The notes: generated by a model from the sequence alone, not told the origin. Shown: positions 23,331 through 35,350, counted from the stretch's first letter. The stretch: DNA of 64,000 nt from Gigaspora rosea (GCA_003550325.1 QKWP01000596.1:143267-207266), one strand, 5' to 3'. Program-made: numbers and translations.

Positions 23331-24006
23331 AAATATATAAGGGTTTAGTTTCAGCACATAAAGAGAAGGGGAGAGCAAAGGAGTTAACGATTGTAGATAG
23401 TATTTTAGTATTATTGTTATAATCCGATGTATTATTAATAAAGAGAACCCTTATACCCGTAATTATGTGTGCTAGTTTACCATTTAACCTTAATCACAAT
23501 TTGTTCACGATCGAACTAAACTACTACTAAACAGGCCAATTTTATCAATACCGGTCCTCAGTCCATTATACGCATAAGAATTCTACAGACATGTGATGAT
23601 CTTTGCTAAATTTTATTGGTAAAAATCAAAGATCCGTTTTAAAATTTTGAGTTTTTTTTTTAAACTTCTAGCAAAGGTTTCTCAATAACTCCTTCATTAA
23701 ATCTAGTAAAACCATTTTTATTTTAATGCTATAATGCTGCAGAATTGAAATAAAAAGATTTTTCCAAAATTTTATTTGGTAGTTATCGAGAAATATTCAT
23801 CTAAAGTTTTAAAAAAGAATATCTGAAAATTAGTTAATAATCGGGTAAATTTTTCTTTGAACTTTAGTTTCTTTAATGACTACCTAATTAAATTTGTAGT
23901 GATTGGACCCGGCCGGGTGGGTGTTAACCGGGTCAAAATCATCGTCCCTGCCCTACCGATATATACAAAAAGGTTCTTTTTATATATCGATCATACTAGA
24001 AATAAG

Positions 24007-24115
24007 TATTGTCGCGAAATAACGCGCAGGGGTGAAATTACGATTTTCGGCCTAAATTAAGCTTAATTCGACCATTATTTTAAATAACGCCCATGCCCGT
24101 TATTTCGCGACAATA
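24007..24115. mobile_element. 109-bp MITE with perfect 18-bp inverted repeats
   Basis: TATTGTCGCGAAATAACG at 24007-24024 is exactly mirrored at 24098-24115. Between them lies GGCCTAAATTAAGCTTAATT, related to the palindrome at 2404-2429. The elements hold several CpG sites, unusual in this window, which suggests a young or protected copy. No duplication could be assigned. Confidence 0.75.
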
Positions 24116-24119
24116 CGGT

Positions 24120-24920
24120 ATATCCGAGATCAATGTCGGCTAAATTTTTATCAGTAGTCCCAAGAATTTATGAGAACAGCTATAAATGTAAATATGCCGA
24201 AATCCTTTGAATAAATAATCAAGATGCCACAAATAACGGGCTAAGAAACATTCAATTCATAAGAAAATGATGATTAATGACAAGGTAAACAGACGCGTAA
24301 ACAAAGAGAATTCACAGTGCGTTGTGAAAAGCTCATTTTTTCGTTCGTTCTTTTTTTTTTTTTCTCAACTATATAAAGAGTTATTTGGCAAAAGGACAAA
24401 ATCTTTTGAGTAACAAAATGAAATATTCAATTAAAATAATAAAGGTTTTATAAACTTTCATGCTCTTGCGAATTGTTGCGGTAATTTCAATTTTGTATTA
24501 TTACCGTCTCGTAAATTGGCATAAAAATTCACCTGTGACATCAATGATACAACAGAAAATGCATAATCAAATTTATCGTTATAGATTACTATTTAAGTCT
24601 TAAAATGAACAGTGATATATAGACTAGACCGTACAATTTGCAAATTTACCTGTAAAAGCAGTGTGAGATAATAGCGATAGGGGCATCGTGATTTCGCCTC
24701 TAAAAATACGTAGCATAGCTTCGAAATGACGCGAATCTCATGTAAAAATATTACAATTTAATAACGACAATTATTATTTAAATAGTTAGTTAAAATACAT
24801 AACTGAAGTTTTGTTAATACTTATGATAGTTGTTTCATATGTATAGTCACTTTAAATACAGGTCTTATTAAAACTCCCAATATAACTATCAGAAGATGTC
24901 AATATTAAAAAGTTATATAT
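24120..24920. other. Intergenic DNA
   Basis: No gene recognised. Slightly less AT-rich than the repeat deserts, with no clear repeat structure. Confidence 0.4.
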
Positions 24921-24926
24921 ATATAT

Positions 24927-25075
24927 AGAGGTCGACTAAAGCGGAGTTAATTCAATATATGATCTACACACTGCATAAATTACATTATTGATACCTATAT
25001 AACCTTCTAACAATAATTGCATCAAAAAGGTAACCCTAACCCTAACCAAATTTCACTCCGCTTTAGCCGACCTCT
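24927..25075. mobile_element. 149-bp MITE, AGGTCGACTAAAGCGGAG ends
   Basis: AGAGGTCGACTAAAGCGGAG on the left mirrors ACTCCGCTTTAGCCGACCTC on the right with one difference. TA-dinucleotide runs flank it. Its interior, CTGCATAAATTACATTATTG, ATACCTATATAACCTTCTAAC, GCATCAAAAAGGTAACCCTA, matches the centre of the much larger element at 55494-56038, which has different ends. Confidence 0.8.
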
Positions 25076-25693
25076 ATATATATATATATATATATATTGT
25101 ATACTTTATCTAAATGTGGTTGTTCTTTTAAACTCAGATTTTATTGCATCATGTACGTACTTTATAACAGTATAAAATATATTTATTCATATGAATAGCG
25201 TAATACTGTAACATGTATTAATTATATCTGACATACTTAATATAAATTACAACATTCATCAACTCACAAGTGCGTAATAATTCTGCTAGTCATTCTATTC
25301 AAATTATTTTTTTTTTTTAAATTACTTATTATAAGAATGCACTCAGTACAGTATAGAACCATAATATTGTTCAAATTATAATTTTTTAATATATATTTTA
25401 TTCCTTGTAAAAGATGTATTTTTCCCAAGACATTTGATGTATCACATAATGACTATATATATTATTTTTGGGTTCAGATCATTCACATGCTTACGAATCA
25501 TAATTGAAAACATATATAAATCATAATTGAAAAAAAAAACCATCATAAATCATATCAGATACAATCAGCTATAGTTATGAACAAAAAAAAAAAAAAGTTA
25601 TAACAAGATTATTAACATATACAGTATATCTTTAAACAGAAATTTTAAAGGAGAATTTGTTCACTATTACTGTATATACACCAGCTCATTAGT

Positions 25694-26075
25694 TTAAATG
25701 GGTGTGATGGTTTTTTCTTTCGTCTTCTCTTGACGTTTCATAGCATTCATAATTTCGTCATGCGACTGCGATTGCTCCTGGGTAATTTGATCAAATGCTA
25801 AGTTCCCTGGTGTGACCATATGATAACTTAATACTGGACCAGGTAAAGTAACTTCCTCTTCACGTTGACGATATTTTTGATCATGATTTAATTTAAAATT
25901 TTTATGTGGACGACATAAAAATTTTCGAATTCTAAGAGTTATGCATCCTAAATGTAAATTTTTCTTCTTTTTATGATGCCGCTCTGAAGAGGGTTATTTG
26001 ACATTAAGTAAAGTAATTTTATGAATAGTTTAAGGATTCATTTTTACCTTGGTCGGGTCTTAAGTTTTCCGGCAT
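25694..26075 (-). CDS. Short basic protein of unknown function, two exons
   Basis: Exon 26075-26048 ends CAAG|GTAAAA and exon 25983-25694 follows a CTTCAG acceptor; together they give 105 residues beginning MPENLRPDQERHHKKKKN. The N-terminal third is rich in Lys, Arg and His (KKKKN, TLRIRKFLCRPHKNFK), the middle has EEEVTLPGPVLSYHMVTPG, and the rest is Gln, Lys and Glu rich (QEQSQSHDEIMNAMKRQEK). There is no signal peptide or membrane segment. I do not recognise a family; a basic nucleic-acid-binding or ribosome-associated role would fit the composition but is not shown. A further upstream exon is possible, although an ATG in good position opens the frame. It points away from the gene at 26544. 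Confidence 0.6.
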
Positions 26076-26543
26076 TCTTCTTTTCAACGAAAGATTGCAA
26101 TGTAAATTTTCATATATATTTATGAATCTGTTTTATATATTGCTGTATTTACATTAAAATTAGTACAAATAAATGATAGGTTTAAAATTCATTTAACAAA
26201 TAATTTCTTTCTCACAGTACTTTAACAATTACGTATATAATGGATTTTTTATTGTACATTTATAATATGTATATAAGTGATAAAGTGTAATGATTACTAA
26301 ATTCTTTGCGAAACAATATTATTACATCATTTTTAGCTTATAAAAGAATATGTATTTTTCGTACGAAAATTTTCTTACGTATTAGTGATACAATCTGACA
26401 ATCAAAACCTTTTTAAAATATAAATATGGAGGAGTTTTGGTCTTTAAAACGTTAACGCGCAAAAAATTTCAAACTTTTCAAAACTTTCAAAACAACTTTC
26501 AAAACAACTTTCAAAACTTTCAAAACTTTGCTTTATTAAAAAA

Positions 26544-27326
26544 ATGCTTGCTGAAGAGTCAACGCCTTTAGATGATCGTGAATATTCAACAGAGGAGGGT
26601 GTTGTTAAGGATCCCCTCTACGAAGAAATTGTAAAACATGGAGATGAAGCGTATGAACCACCCAAAGGTTAAAAAAAAAAAAAAAATTGTTTTTAATTCA
26701 TTATTTTCAATTATTTTGATTTAATTATTACAATCTTAAAAACCTTTTGATCGTAAAAATTAGAACCTGAAGAGTCCTCAGAGCCAGAAGTAACCGCAGA
26801 TCCGGCAACAAATTCACCTCCAGGGTTACGTCCTTCGACATATGAAACACGTGATGCCAAAGGCCTATATGAAGAACAGGAAAATGAAGTTGAAAGTGGT
26901 ATTCCTGTGACTGGGGGTGATGTTTCTGACAACACTGATATCGATGCATCAAAACAACTGTAAGCTTACAATTTTTCAAAAGGTAGTTATTCGAATCTTT
27001 ATTAACTTACATTATCGGTTTTCTTTTTCAAGATCATCTCTCGTAGCGGCATCTCACCGACAGAGTAGTAATGTTGCATCGAAAAAACAAAGCGCTGAAA
27101 AAGCTTCAGAATTACATGAAAAACTTACTGGTGATCCTTTAGAAATTAGTGAAAGTACGTTTTTTTTCTTTGCGTACTTGTACGCATTATAATTCTAAAT
27201 TTCCATCGATTATTAACCCCTTTTTTCTTTTTCTTTTTTTTTTTTTTTGCTTCGTTAATAATTCCTTCCGATTATTTATTCTTAGCGGGGGAAGTTCTTA
27301 CTGGTTCCAGAATTAGTAGTGGTTAA
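26544..27326 (+). CDS. Acidic low-complexity protein, four exons
   Basis: Exons 26544-26667, 26764-26959, 27033-27154 and 27286-27326 join with consistent phases to 160 residues. The first donor, AAAG|GTTAAA, is weak; the other introns (GTAAGC, GTACGT donors; TTCAAG, TCTTAG acceptors) are ordinary. The protein opens MLAEESTPLDDREYSTEEG, and is rich in Glu, Ser and Pro (PPKEPEESSEPEVTADPATN) with a later SSLVAASHRQSSNVASKKQS. There is no signal peptide or membrane segment, so it is probably intrinsically disordered and intracellular. KQSAEKASELHEKLTGDP looks helical. The 5' leader repeats CAAAACTTTCAAAACTTT. The family is not recognised, though a seed-maturation or stress-type hydrophilic protein would be compatible. 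It is divergent from the gene at 25694-26075, with about 470 bases between the starts. Confidence 0.65.
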
Positions 27327-27329
27327 TTT

Positions 27330-28029
27330 AGTGTGTGAATATTAAATACGAATTTAACTTAAAAAGGTTATCTCAATCAGGATATTCAGATATCTAAGAT
27401 TTCGCATTTTTTTTTTTTCTTTTTTTTTTTAAATTTTCCTAAAAGTGACGTGAGAAAAAATAAATTGCAAATGCAAATGTAATAATGAATGTATTCTGAG
27501 TAATATATATATATATATATATATATATATCGTATTATTTAAAATTTTTAGAATATTTCGATAATTATTATATGTACATTTCTCTGATTAATAATGATAC
27601 GTATTAGTTATTAATAATAAAAAAAAAAAGCATTTATTAATTTGCTATGTATTAATAAAATAAATGCTACATTTTAATTTTATATATTATTCTATATGTT
27701 ATTTTATTATGATATATAGAAATATATGAATTACTGTATCTTTGGTATGAATTATGTTGTATAATATTTGTAATGATTGTAGAGCGAGAAAATCTTTCGT
27801 GTCAAATGTAAAGTTTAAAATTTATCTCGAGAATATCTATATGTGCATACAAATACAAATGGTGTTTATGTTCGAATTATGATTAGGAAATGAATGGAAA
27901 CGAATAATGTATATATAGCAGAATTGGCAATTTGCCTCTGAGAACAAGTATCTAGACTTTTTTTTTTCCCTCAGTAGATAGCAAATTTACCAAACCTGTT
28001 ATACAATGTAATGGTTGACTTTTTTTTTG
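27330..28029. other. Intergenic DNA between convergent genes
   Basis: Separates the 3' ends of the acidic-protein gene and the MLRQ-like gene. It contains a TA microsatellite (about 27502-27530) and a poly(T) stretch near 27410-27430. No further gene. Confidence 0.5.
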
Positions 28030-28464
28030 TTAAACGACGACAACATACTTTCTGTCGAACTTCTGATTTACGGCCATAAGTTTGACTTGTGTTCCTTGGT
28101 CGACGTTGTTCCATGGAGTTGGGTTATTTTTTCTAATCATAATGAGAAACATGAAATGAATTAATATAAATATAATATAAAACATAAAAAAATATGAAAA
28201 ATTTAAAGACATATGAATATGATATGTACTTGTCCCATATAACATCGGGTCCTCGAGCAAGACGAGTAAGGTACCAACTAGCTCCTACAACTGCAATACC
28301 CTATTATTAAAATAAATTTAAGATTGTCAATCAATTTTTTAAATAAATCACCAAATTTTGTCTCATCATTATTTTTAAATACATACTGTTACAGCGTAGA
28401 TAGGGAGAATTTCAACACGGTACCAGTTTCTCATAAAACCTCTTGACGCAGCAGCAGCAACCAT
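28030..28464 (-). CDS. MLRQ/NDUFA4-like mitochondrial respiratory subunit, three exons
   Basis: Exons 28464-28387, 28300-28230 and 28132-28030 join at GTATGT and GTACAT donors to 83 residues. After a short basic start (MVAAAASRGFMRNWYR) come a single membrane helix (about residues 20-40, YAVTGIAVVGASWYLTRL) and the hallmark RGPDVIWDKKNNPTPWN, which corresponds to the NPDVxWDRxNPEPWN block of the MLRQ family. These are small single-span proteins of the inner mitochondrial membrane associated with complex I or complex IV. Length fits the family (80-90 residues) and no key motif is missing, so the gene appears intact. It has short introns and lies at the right edge of the gene island, so expression is expected to be constitutive. 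Confidence 0.88.
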
Positions 28465-28469
28465 TTTTA

Positions 28470-30045
28470 TTTTTTTATTAAATATAAAAGATTTGTTTAA
28501 TATAGAGTTTTGAGAGAGTGAGTAATAAATTCAATGAAGAATAAATGTCAAGAGGTTTAAGAAGCAGATAGGTTTTATTCGATGATTTGTGCTCGACTTT
28601 ATATAATGTTCATTATATAATGGATTTATTTGGTAAATTATACATATGAAATATATGAAATGCTGATTTGTAATATGTTCTACAAATACGGAAGAATCCG
28701 CCGTTTCACGCGTTTTTTTTTGACATAATGAACTTTGACAGGTTGTTTTTGGTTATTAAAAATGAATGCAACTTGATTCACACAAAGGGGTAATAAAAAA
28801 GTACATCTGTTTATAATGTTATAATGAAAAAAATGACTCTATTGAGAAGAATGAGGAAATGATTTCCGTTGATTTACCAATTATTCGTCACCATGTATGC
28901 ATACATCTATTTATTCGCCCGAGTACATTACCAGAACTTTCGATTCGGAGTAGTGTGGAACAATCTTATGTGGCTTTTCTTTCATGTTATTGCAGTATTT
29001 ACTGATGATTGTTATGCAAAGATTTAAATAAATTTCTATTTACTTTTCAAGATTCTTATGCAGTCTCCTGGCGTTATCCTAATCGAGAATGAAAATTAAG
29101 GGTTTCAGAAATCAATCCAGTTTTTCAAAAAAAAAAAAAAATCAAACACACACATACATACGTACTATATTATAAAACTATATTTAAATTTTCATTCTGC
29201 TCTTTTACTCAATGACAATAACCTAAGGATTCTTGATCTATTGTAACTAAAAATGCTGATGAAATAAAATTAATGAAATAATTTCATTTACTATGAAATT
29301 AATTTTACCAACATTTCTACGTAACAATACGACTTAATGACTGTTTTAGATAATCTATAATTAGATGATGATAATAAATCTTGTTTGACGTGGCTTAAAT
29401 TTATCTAAAAAATTTCGATGACAATATCTTGTACGTTCTTGTACGTACGTGTAATAAAAAAAATACGTAATTTTTTTTAATTATTTAGTAATTATCGGGT
29501 ATATTCCCGATCGATTAAATTGAAAGATTGATAAATATTTATGTTTTACGTAAAAAATTTTAAATCTATATTTTATTACATTGTTCATAACGATAAAGGT
29601 TAGGTCAGCCTCTACACCCGTAAATTAGTTATCATAAAAATGATGTAGTTATTTGTATGATTTTATGCTGCCTAATAAAGAATATGAGGCACGACCTCGC
29701 TTTAAAAAAAAAAAAAAAAAAAATAATAATAAATTGCGAAACCTCATAAAAACTTGCAAAAACTTGTAGAATCTTTGTTTACATCAGGTCCCTGTAATAT
29801 ATAATGTATACAATATTATCCAATTAAAAATAGGATCCCATTAATTTAGAGCTTATAAATCGTGCATAAAAACCCTACCCTTAAAAAATTTGCAAAAAGT
29901 ATGATTATATGAATATTATTATTAATTGATAATAATATCTCATTGATTTATGCAAGTTTTATCAGTTTTCGCAAGTTTTCAATATTTGTTATTCGTAATA
30001 TTTTTGCTATATTTTGAATTTACTATGTATGTAATCCTCCAAACT
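28470..30045. other. Intergenic DNA right of the gene island
   Basis: A 48-codon frame at 28859-29005 (MISVDLPIIRHHVCIHLF at its start) is less AT-rich than its surroundings but has no recognisable domain and is not called. A(19) occurs near 29703-29721. Otherwise no repeat ends or genes. Confidence 0.4.
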
Positions 30046-30049
30046 AATC

Positions 30050-30388
30050 CAGTTAACCCTCCATAAATGCAACCTCCATAAATGCAATACCTCTCTAAAT
30101 GCACATTTTTTTCTATTCTGTAAAATGTTATTAGTGCTAAATGCACGTTCTATATTCTGTAAATGCACGTTCTCTTGAATAACATTTTATATCACACTAA
30201 CCTCCTAAATGCACGTGGCCAATCAAATTTTAGTATTTAAGATAGGTTATACATTTTGGTAGAAATTACACAAACTTGATGATCTAATTTTTAAAGCTGC
30301 AATTTAATTGGCTCTCTCTAAATGCAAACCTCCCTAAATGCACGTTGTAGGCTTGTCCCTACGAGTTGCATTTATGGAGGGTTGACTG
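30050..30388. mobile_element. Pogo-like MITE with iterated AAATGCACGTT motif
   Basis: CAGTTAACCCTCCATAAATG at the left end is mirrored at the right by CAGTCAACCCTCCATAAATG (one difference in the first 23 bases). CAGTCAACCCTC-type ends are typical of pogo/Tigger elements. Inside, CTAAATGCACGTT or close variants occur about six times in both terminal thirds, a pattern expected for transposase-binding sites. TA is not preserved outside the ends. Non-coding. Confidence 0.7.
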
Positions 30389-30500
30389 TCATAAGTGTTT
30401 TGTAAGTTTGCCATTGCATAAAAACTTATAAAGGTTTATACATATTTTTTTTGCTGATATATGTTATCTGAAACAAGAAATCATATAGTTTCTATTGTCA

Positions 30501-30721
30501 NNNNNNNNNNNNNNNNNNNNNNNNNNNNNNNNNNNNNNNNNNNNNNNNNNNNNNNNNNNNNNNNNNNNNNNNNNNNNNNNNNNNNNNNNNNNNNNNNNNN
30601 NNNNNNNNNNNNNNNNNNNNNNNNNNNNNNNNNNNNNNNNNNNNNNNNNNNNNNNNNNNNNNNNNNNNNNNNNNNNNNNNNNNNNNNNNNNNNNNNNNNN
30701 NNNNNNNNNNNNNNNNNNNNN
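30501..30721. other. Assembly gap (221 N)
   Basis: Unknown bases; any open frame crossing it is an artefact. Confidence 1.
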
Positions 30722-31870
30722 GCATTCTCGACAAATATTAATAATATCTTGGTTATTTGGAATCCTAACCCGAGATTCATTTTTAAACCAGTCGACAAAT
30801 TCATGACCATATTTAACTTTTTTAATAGCGGCACCTGTTCGAGTAATATATTTGTTATAAAAGTCTAATTTATATTGATTCCTTTTTTACATTTATTGTT
30901 AAGGTTTATTGGTTGACATGAACAGTTTTTTCGATAAATTTTCGTACAAACTAAGCACACTCACATTATTGTCGTAAAATGATTATTATCATACAAAAAT
31001 AGCTTTTATTAATTATTTTATATGGATCACACCGAAATCATTAACTTATCGAATCGGCCAAACAATCATTCGGTCAATTTTTTACCAGATGTCCCAAAAA
31101 TAATGAAAACAGCTGTAAAACAATATAAAAAATTTTTATAAAAATTTTCAAAATTTGACGCGGCCGGGTTACGAGAATCAATTAATTAACTTTGCATGGC
31201 CTTATCTTAAATTGTATTAATTTTACCGTATCGTTTTCAATTTCCTTATTTGGGGGTTAAAAAACGTTACTTTTTTAATGCTTTTAGAGTTACTTTTTTT
31301 GATACAGTTAGGGGGTTAGTAATGTTTTATAGATATCAAAATAGTTAAGATATTGTTTGTTTGTTGAGTACTATATTTGATTCACATTGTTACCAAATGC
31401 TAATTTTACAAAGAGCTTGGCCTATAGGTGGGCAGTTAATGGAGTTAGAGTATAGTTAATTAGAAAGATCACAAAAGTAGTCAAATATATAGGATTTATG
31501 CTGATAAGGCTTAGTATAAAAAAGATGTTGTATTTTAGTATGCTTATATCTAAAAGGAATATTGTTTGCTCTTTTCTATTGGCCAAAAGAAGCACAGTAT
31601 GCTTTCTATATCTGTTTGTATATTTTTTTGATATTTTAAAAAGAGTTTTGATAATAATTTGTAATACTTGCTTGTAAGATAAATTAAATGACTATAATTT
31701 TTAAATTAGGGGTTTTGAAATAAGGCCTTTAAAAGTAGAATTAAGAGAGTAGAGATATAAGAAGGATGGAACCAGAATGAATACTAAGTGAGAGATAATT
31801 AGTTGTACTAGATTATTTTGTTAGATAAAAAAATCTAAGCTATTAGTAGTCTTTTATACAGTAGTATAGA
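30722..31870. other. AT-rich DNA with a fragment of the shared MITE module
   Basis: Near 31250-31345, read on the minus strand, TTGATATCTATAAAACATTA, CTAACCCCCTAACTGTATC and AAAAAAAGTAACTCTAAAAG resemble the centres of the elements at 24927 and 55494. No gene. Confidence 0.4.
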
Positions 31871-31879
31871 TAATTTCAT

Positions 31880-33975
31880 TTAGAAGTAAAGAGTTTTGGC
31901 AATTCTATTAGTAAAAAGATAAGTCAAGAAGATTGCAGTAAAAGCAATTTGGTAATATGAATTTTTCTGAAATATTGTATAGAAGTATGAATATATTAAT
32001 AGATTGTTAAATAGAAGTTTAATTTTGAATGATTTATAATAATTGAATTTGGGTTGGTAAAGCTTTTTGGTTTTGTTGAAATATAGCAAAGTGGTATTTC
32101 AGTCTATATAATGTGAGAAATATGACTATTCTGTGTAATGTTTTTAAGATAACTATATTGCAATTATATGTACTTTGCAGATATTTTTGATAAATCACTT
32201 AGTTGAACTTTTTATGAAATATTCTTTTTATTGAAGAAAACAATATAGGTTGTATATATTAGTATAATTGAAGAGTAGCTTGTATTGGAATATATATAGT
32301 TTCTAGCTAAGTAATCTGCTAAATTGTTAAAGCTATTATCTAAGTGTATCTGAACTTTGTAAAAGTTGAGCTAAATATTAAATATCTGGATAGTATTAAG
32401 AAAAGTATGCCAAACTAGCCAAGAATTGAACTTGAATTGTTTGAAAAAGTGTTTAAAAATAGATAAAAGCTTGTTGTATTTGGATATCACAAACTAAAAG
32501 TTTGTAAAAAATATTGATAATAGAATTGTATGATATGGTAGATATAGCAAAAAGGATAGCAAGAAGTTCAGCTTTGTAAAATGATACCGGTATCTATTTG
32601 TGCAAAAAAATGATATATGATTTGATTATTATGAATTTGTACCCAGCCAATACCCATAGAGCAGTGTTGTCACTTGGATGTGTCTATACTATGTTTTTTG
32701 TCCAACGTCCAAGATTGTCCAAAATCATCCAAGCCTATGTCCCATGTTTAACTAATCAATAAAGTAATTTAAAAAAATATATAATTATATATTTTTTTAG
32801 ATGCTGGACTCATTGGTGAAAAAATTAAAATAGATTATCTTAATAAAATTTTAAGTAATTTTAATTTGAAAAAATGTCCAAAATGTTCAAAAAACGTCCA
32901 AGTGACAACACTGCCATAGAGTATTGGTTGGTAACAATTTTTACAACTAAGCTATTTATATAAAAAGTAAAGTACTGTTTGTTAATATTGTTAAATACAA
33001 TTTTAAAAGGTTTTGTGAAGCCTTATTATCATATAGTGAGTTAGTAATATGTATTGTGGGTGGTGATAAAATTGAAATAGGGTGCTTAATTGCTACAAAG
33101 CAAATAAGATCAATATAGTTAGCATTAAGTTAGATTAAGTTTGAGTTGTTTGTTAGTAATTTCCTGTTCAAGAATTGGGTGAAGAAAATTGCTAAAACCT
33201 TCAAGATGCTATAGTTTATAATACAGTTCAAATTAAAGTGGCAACCAGTACAAGGAGAGCACTAAACTAGTAGAAAAGATATTGGTTGAAGTAGAAGATA
33301 TCAAGGTTGTATTGCTAATATGTAATAGAGACTAAATTAGTTTGTTTAAAGATTTTTATAATAATATCATTGTTTTGGTAAATAAGTACCTATGACTTAA
33401 GAGATTTGGATATCAAGTTTGTGTGATAGGCAAATAGATTAAAACCTTTTGGTATAAATTCTAAAGAGATAGTATGTTAAAGTTTGTAAAATAAATTTGT
33501 ATTTTTTAAGTATAAAAACCAAAGTAGTTTTTTTTTCTTAAAAAGATATAGTAATCTAGATGAAATATGTTGCAATTTAAGCAGGGTATCATTATTTGCA
33601 AAGCTTAATTACTCAAAGTAAAGAATATATTTGTACTATAGTTGTTGCTTGAAGGTTTTGTATTTAGAATATTTAAAAAAAATGCTTTCAAGTGATCTGT
33701 TATTATTATCAACAGTTTGGGACCATAGGTTACTAGAATTGGCTGAAATAGTAATTCCTATATAGTTTAAAAGTTGAATAATTTTGAATATCTGTTGGAA
33801 CCATTAATAATTGGCTATAGGTATTAAAGAATATTAGTTATGGATTAGAAGTTGTTTTGTAGTTGTTAAAATTTAATATAAGTCAAAATACCAAGTGTTA
33901 AAGAATTATTTATACGATACAAGAAATTGCAGACATGGTATTGTAGCTAAATGCCTATATTTTAAATATTGTATA
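31880..33975 (-). mobile_element. Decayed LINE-type retrotransposon with RNase H domain
   Basis: Minus-strand frames near 32660-32480 read SMGIGWVQIHNNQIIYHFF, then LQSELLAILFAIST, and further on FNSWLVWHTFLN and NNLADYLARN. These match the GxGWV, Glu-Leu-Leu-Ala-Ile, W-WHxL and DxADxLA parts of the RNase H domain found at the C-terminus of fungal non-LTR retrotransposons. Stops and shifts are frequent, and several stops would be Gln codons before a C-to-T change. The expected TDS catalytic aspartate is not seen. The reverse-transcriptase part should lie further right, but nothing diagnostic could be read, so the right boundary is open. A hAT-type MITE splits the RNase H coding region at 32662. 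Confidence 0.6.
32662..32913. mobile_element. hAT-type MITE with 8-bp duplication
   Basis: The left end CAGTGTTGTCACTTGGATG and the right end read inward CAGTGTTGTCACTTGGACG are inverted repeats. CCATAGAG occurs on both sides exactly (32654-32661 and 32914-32921), an 8-bp target duplication as made by hAT transposases. Removing element and one duplicate restores the RNase H reading frame (SMGIGWV). Length 252 bases, non-coding. Confidence 0.88.
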
Positions 33976-33980
33976 TATTA

Positions 33981-34140
33981 GGAAGCTTTCAGAAATTAGC
34001 TGATTTCTGGGTAGGTGAATGGGTTAGCTGAAGTATTAGGTGTAATTCCTGCCAGAATTTTATAATTCTAGCCAAAGTTGCAAAATTATTTTTGATTAAA
34101 ATTATTAATTTATTAATAATATTTAATAATTAAGTAGTAA
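33981..34140. mobile_element. Single arm of the TTA-flanked palindromic element
   Basis: GGAAGCTTTCAGAAATTAGC, GGGTTAGCTGAAGTATTAGG, CCAGAATTTTATAATTCTAG, CCAAAGTTGCAAAATTATTT matches the left arm of the element at 39053. It is preceded by TTA. No right end is found, so it is a solo or truncated copy inside the LINE remains. Confidence 0.6.
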
Positions 34141-35350
34141 TCCACAGTTAGGGTGCTGATATTTATTAGATAATATTTTAGGGGGTGGGGGTCAAGAAAA
34201 ATATTACCTTACTTAAATTTGATTGGCTAAAATTCTATTTATAGATTTTACCTAGAGGTAGGGGTAAGCCTCTATAGTAAATAGATATTAGGTAATAAAT
34301 GTCAGCGCCACTTCAGTACCCTTAAAGGTCAAAATTTTAAATAAAAATCAGTGCAGTTTTTAGGATTGCTAGTGCAGAATACTTGGCGATGCCAATGGTG
34401 CACTAATATGGGTGGTGCACCTGGCGCACCAAATACTAGTATGGTGCAGGATGGTGAGCCAAACTCCAATAAAGTTTATTTATTGGTTGCGATCTTACTT
34501 AAAATCTACCACATTTTTTTTAAACTACTATATAATGGAAAAGATTTCATAGAAAAATTTTATACAGTATCTGAAATGCGCCATATGAATTATGCACATA
34601 GATTATCAGATCTATCTTACTAAAAAAAAAATAAGAGCCTATTTCATAGTAAATTTCCAATACAGCAAATAAGTAACGATTTACTTGCACTATTTGCTAT
34701 TTATTTTTTTGACATTAAAAAATCTTGCTTGTGTTCGATGGAATCTTTGGACTATGCATATTGGAAAATTTAATTATTACAGTACTGACAATAATTGCGT
34801 ATTATATAATTTATTAATAATGACAATAAAAATTATGCATTTTAACAATGACGATAATAATAATTATTAATAATCAAATTGATATTTTCATTGATCTATT
34901 GTATTGGTATTTATGGAATACTGTAATTCTTTATTGTTATATACTTCATTTTTTTTATTCATTATATTCGAATCAATCTTTATCACTTTGTACTATATAT
35001 TTTCTTCTTCAACACTTTATTGATTCACAAGGATATGGCATGAAATTCATTATAAAAAATTCAGATTTTCAACTGCATATGCTTAGTCAAGATAGAAATA
35101 ACTCAGAAATGCAAGTTTGTTATTTTTGAAAATTTAACGAAATAATTTGTGCTACCGTCTATGCTGATTATTACGATCATAAAAAAACCTGGAAAAAGGT
35201 AAACTTAAGTTTTTTTTAAAAAAAAATTGGGGTATTTATCTTCTAATACCTGCCCAGATTCCTGCCGTTGCTAAAAAACAAATACAGAAGTTTCTACGCA
35301 GCGAATACAAAAACTATTAAAATATCTAATATATATGAATATTCGAATGT
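34141..35350. other. AT-rich DNA without a supported gene
   Basis: Open frames of 60-93 codons here (34351-34623, 34685-34870, 34848-35129) are AT-driven and show no domains. CAGTGCAG and GGTGCACCTGGCGCACC at 34350-34430 echo the GTGCAC repeats of the MITEs at 19815 and 37930. Confidence 0.4.

Noticed and set aside
22968..24060. Frames of 60-67 codons at 22968-23150 and 23857-24060
   Set aside because: The first lies within a MITE, the second ends in the 109-bp MITE at 24007; both are chance.
26917..27192. 91-codon frame as a separate gene
   Set aside because: It reads through an intron of the acidic-protein gene; its latter half is exon 3 of that gene in the same frame.
28859..29005. 48-codon frame upstream of the MLRQ-like gene
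   Set aside because: Slightly less AT-rich than its surroundings, but no domain, no clear splice partners and no homology I recognise.
30461..30868. Long frames crossing the N run
   Set aside because: Produced by the assembly gap.
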